64,000 nt of DNA from CAWVSB01 sp036960375 (lineage in GTDB: Bacteria; Pseudomonadota; Gammaproteobacteria; Pseudomonadales; CAWVSB01). The first letter of the stretch is position 1. Every line of letters begins with the position of its first letter. A model generated the notes under the pieces. The model was not told the DNA's origin and did not search any database. It worked only from the letters and a program-made list of their open reading frames with translations. Positions 61,950 to 64,000 of the stretch are shown here, one piece after another. A program made the translations under genes and the position numbers. The DNA lies in contig JBALVY010000003.1 in NCBI GenBank assembly GCA_036960375.1, positions 310,001-374,000 on the forward strand, written 5' to 3'.

Positions 61950-62189
61950 TTACTTGGTTGCGATAGCGTTCTCAGCAGTGTCTGGCTCAACCCAGCTCCA
62001 GATATCATCCATTGTTGGCGGCGCGATGTCCGTCGTGAAATCCAGTTCTGGCATTTCGAAGGCTGGCATTTCTATCGCGGGTAATTCCAGCGTGGGTAAT
62101 TCGAAGGCATTGGCGCCGGGTACAATAAATGCCAGGCTTGTTAGTACGAGTGCCATGCGGGTAATCGTTTTGGTCGTTGAGTTGTTCAT
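61950..62189 (-). CDS. Small secreted protein with ELPxx pentad repeats
   Basis: 79 aa. Signal peptide to residue 28 (ends PGANA). The mature protein begins with four back-to-back five-residue units, ELPTL, ELPAI, EMPAF, EMPEL (residues 30-49), then an acidic tail (PPTMDDIWSWVEPD). The repeats would form an extended proline-spaced acidic rod. It has its own terminator and a divergent neighbour (Omp85-type barrel, 236 bases away), so it may be an accessory peptide of that barrel or of the sensor kinase. No family recognised. Confidence 0.7.
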   Translation of the reverse strand: MNNSTTKTITRMALVLTSLAFIVPGANAFELPTLELPAIEMPAFEMPELDFTTDIAPPTMDDIWSWVEPDTAENAIATK

Positions 62190-62425
62190 AGCTATTCCTC
62201 GTCTGAGCTATTGGTTTGTCTATGGTTGTCACTATAGAAAGTGAATCTGAAACGAAGCTGAAAACACCATTCTATTTTTAGTTTTGTACCCAAGTACCTC
62301 TAGACTGCGTATTCCTCAATACGATAGATAGCTTTGAGCGATGATTTACAGTTGCATATACCGTTTAACTAGGGCTTAGTAAGCGATGTCGGCTCAATAC
62401 GAATTATTCGATGAAGGAATACTGA

Positions 62426-63748
62426 ATGAAATTCGGCTCGAATGAGTTGCTTGCCTGTTTTGTCGTGGCTACTTTACTCTCTACGGTTGCACTGGCAAAG
62501 CCGCCCATAAAAGTTAAGACGTCTATTAGTCGAGCAGAAAACCTCAATCCGGATGGACAAACCCTTATCTTGCCCTATGCTTTTAGTGCCGAATCTACCG
62601 GCCTGGTTTTTGGCGTTGGCGGTATGCGCAAAGGTTTTCATCAGGATCAGATGTCAATAGGCGGTCTTGTTTTCGCTGGCGAAGAAAGTCATGCAGCATT
62701 TGCGGGTGTGTGGGATTACCGGCTGCCCTTTAGTCAGCGTACATTTGTCTCTACCTCGGGTATGTACGGCTATTACCCAAATCATCGTGCTTATACTGCG
62801 CCCCATGATATTTATATTCCGCCTGGTCTTGAAAGGCCGGGTTCCAACGACTCAAGTGAAGATGTGTATATCGAATCCGCGGGCTACAGCAATTGGATGG
62901 ATATCACCATTGAGTACGCCCTACCTATTGGTGCTAGTGCGGATAATGGTATGGTCGAGTTCAAACTGGAAAATGGTCTGTTGGTTTCTGAACCCGCAGG
63001 TGGTGAAGTCTGGAATCCCCGGCTGAGCGGTGCGACGGTTCTTGGCCTGCGGCAGTACAACCGCTATCAGACTTATGAGTCAGATGATAAATTCATCGAT
63101 GGTGAACTTCATGCTTTTGAGTTGGGTCTGCTATACGACAATACCGACTTTCCTGTTAATCCCTCGCAGGGCAGTTCTCAATATATTGCTATTCATCATG
63201 ATCCTGGCTGGAGTGGCTCCCGAGAAGAGTGGACATATGCGGAGTTTGAGGCGAGCAAATACTTTTCTCTGGGTAGTAGCGATTTAGCTCGCCAGCGCAT
63301 TGTGGCACTAAACTTTTGGACCGCCTATTCTCCAAGTTGGGAGTTGGAGCTTAATGAAGAAGGCGCTAGCAAAGTTGTCGGAGGGCCGCCGTTTCTGGAA
63401 GGAGCTAGTCTGGGAGGGTTTTATCGAATGAGGGGCTACCGTGACAGCCGTTTTCACGATAAGGCGTCTATATATGGCAGCGCTGAGTATCGTTATACGC
63501 TGGATTATAATCCAGTTAAAAATATCGACTGGCTTCGGTTTCTGCACCTGGATTGGTTTCAATTGGTGGCTTTTGCCGAGGCAGGCCGTGTGGCACCTGA
63601 ATATAAAATAGATACGCTATTGAGTGATGTTAAAACAGACCTTGGGGTGGGGATTCGCGCTATGACGGCAGGTGTCATAGTGCGTTTCGACATAGCGCAT
63701 TCTGAAGAGGGCACTAACTTTTGGTTTATGGTGGGCCATCCTTTCTAG
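62426..63748 (+). CDS. BamA/TamA-family outer-membrane barrel without POTRA domains
   Basis: 440 aa, signal peptide LLSTVALA then KPPIKVKT. The barrel contains FAGVWDYRLPFSQRTFVSTS, WMDITIEYALPIGASA, FELGLLYDNTDFPVNP and the L6-loop-type motif GGFYRMRGYRDSRFHDKASIYG, which corresponds to the (V)RGY/F signature of Omp85 proteins. It ends EGTNFWFMVGHPF with the terminal Phe. The length leaves no room for POTRA domains, so this is an Omp85-type surface-antigen relative or a lipoprotein/phospholipid-handling barrel. Divergent from the pentad-repeat gene. Confidence 0.85.
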   Translation: MKFGSNELLACFVVATLLSTVALAKPPIKVKTSISRAENLNPDGQTLILPYAFSAESTGLVFGVGGMRKGFHQDQMSIGGLVFAGEESHAAFAGVWDYRLPFSQRTFVSTSGMYGYYPNHRAYTAPHDIYIPPGLERPGSNDSSEDVYIESAGYSNWMDITIEYALPIGASADNGMVEFKLENGLLVSEPAGGEVWNPRLSGATVLGLRQYNRYQTYESDDKFIDGELHAFELGLLYDNTDFPVNPSQGSSQYIAIHHDPGWSGSREEWTYAEFEASKYFSLGSSDLARQRIVALNFWTAYSPSWELELNEEGASKVVGGPPFLEGASLGGFYRMRGYRDSRFHDKASIYGSAEYRYTLDYNPVKNIDWLRFLHLDWFQLVAFAEAGRVAPEYKIDTLLSDVKTDLGVGIRAMTAGVIVRFDIAHSEEGTNFWFMVGHPF

Positions 63749-63766
63749 TTTTCTGTTATAAATAAA

Positions 63767-63796
63767 AAGGCCCTCTTAAGATATTAAGAGGGCCTT
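63767..63796. terminator. Bidirectional terminator between the barrel gene and fadA
   Basis: AAGGCCCTCTTAA (63767-63779) pairs perfectly with TTAAGAGGGCCTT (63784-63796) over GATA, with an A-run before it that serves as T-run for the minus-strand thiolase gene. Confidence 0.88.
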
Positions 63797-63821
63797 GAAG
63801 CTGAATGAAGCGCTTTCAGGT

Positions 63822-64000
63822 TTAGTTCAGTCGCTCTACAACCGTAGTAATACCCTGACCCAGACCGATACACATAGTGGATACGCCCAGGGTGGCATTG
63901 TGCTGTTGCATGTTATTGAGCAAGGTGCCTGTAATACGTGCGCCCGAGCAGCCAAAGGGATGGCCAAGAGCGATAGCGCCGCCCATCAGATTGACATTAT
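63822..64000 (-). CDS. fadA: 3-ketoacyl-CoA thiolase FadA, C-terminal part only
   Basis: The frame enters from the right edge and ends at TAA (63824-63822). The visible 59 residues contain GGAIALGHPFGCSGARI, with the catalytic His of the GHP motif, and TMCIGLGQGITTVVERLN, with the second catalytic Cys in CxGxGxG. The wording STMCIGLGQGI is typical of FadA of the fatty-acid oxidation complex rather than acetoacetyl-CoA thiolases. The partner fadB should lie beyond the window. Presence fits the lipid/steroid-rich gene set. Confidence 0.93.
   Translation of the reverse strand, partial: NVNLMGGAIALGHPFGCSGARITGTLLNNMQQHNATLGVSTMCIGLGQGITTVVERLN

Noticed and set aside
1..64000. CRISPR array, tRNA, rRNA or insertion sequence with transposase.
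   Set aside because: No regular repeat-spacer pattern, no tRNA-like or rRNA-like sequence and no transposase were recognised; the integrase of the cassette array is also not in the window.

Overview
The window looks like chromosome of a marine, heterotrophic gammaproteobacterium. Supporting signs are a FadA-type thiolase end, a Glc/Urt/Cus gene set of proteobacterial type, a YebG gene under a LexA box of the gammaproteobacterial CTG-N10-CAG form, and several TonB-independent outer-membrane barrels. The load of steroid- or lipid-type catabolic genes (KstD, ketosteroid isomerase, Rieske oxygenase, P450, short-chain dehydrogenases, PF13469 sulfotransferases, DUF1214 proteins) resembles Cellvibrionales/Spongiibacteraceae. 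The taxonomic placement is inference. No rRNA, tRNA or CRISPR array was seen.

Layout. 1-4.2 kb: a MetE-like enzyme facing an amidohydrolase, a SnoaL-like protein and a bicupin. 4.4-5.1 kb: a chimeric reading frame that joins a lipoprotein hydrolase N-terminus to an aldehyde dehydrogenase C-terminus. 5.3-8.3 kb: outer-membrane barrel, lipoprotein, histidine phosphatase, hexose-6-phosphate mutarotase. 8.3-13.0 kb: steroid-like block (VOC protein, sulfotransferase, ketosteroid isomerase, KstD) with YebG inside it. 13.4-18.8 kb: an unrecognised 55-aa gene, then a TetR-HlyD-ABC exporter operon behind a perfect palindrome, then an iron-type alcohol dehydrogenase. 19-26 kb: porin plus urtABCDE behind a sigma-54 promoter. 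26.2-32.5 kb: EF-hand protein and a three-gene haem/PQQ propeller operon. 32.6-38.6 kb: DUF1214, frameshifted sulfotransferase, phosphotransferase, TetR and two SDRs. 38.8-44.2 kb: glcDEF and a second DUF1214 protein. 44.4-50 kb: VIT-family transporter, small Cys-rich protein and a CusBA copper/silver pump. 50-57.6 kb: GlpD, TetR/Rieske/P450, LOG protein and a Na+/H+ antiporter. 57.9-59.8 kb: remnant of an integron-type cassette array. 59.8-64 kb: two-component system, a pentad-repeat secreted peptide, an Omp85-type barrel and the end of fadA.

How the parts work together. One near-identical palindrome, TAATAC-N4-GTATTA, occurs twice between the VOC and sulfotransferase genes (8.96-9.0 kb) and once at the SDR-TetR operon (37.67 kb). 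It suggests one TetR-type regulon linking two distant parts of the catabolic gene set. The porin-Urt cluster reads as a nitrogen-scavenging uptake system for urea or short amides. The PQQ/haem operon reads as a periplasmic oxidation chain.

Most notable finds: the cassette array, where cassette-end core sites are complementary as expected for integron cassettes (8/8 and 9/10 bases) although no integrase is in the window; the shared palindrome; the deletion-type hydrolase/aldehyde dehydrogenase chimera; the CG-repeat frameshift in a sulfotransferase; and the unrecognised 55-aa gene with its own ribosome site and terminator.
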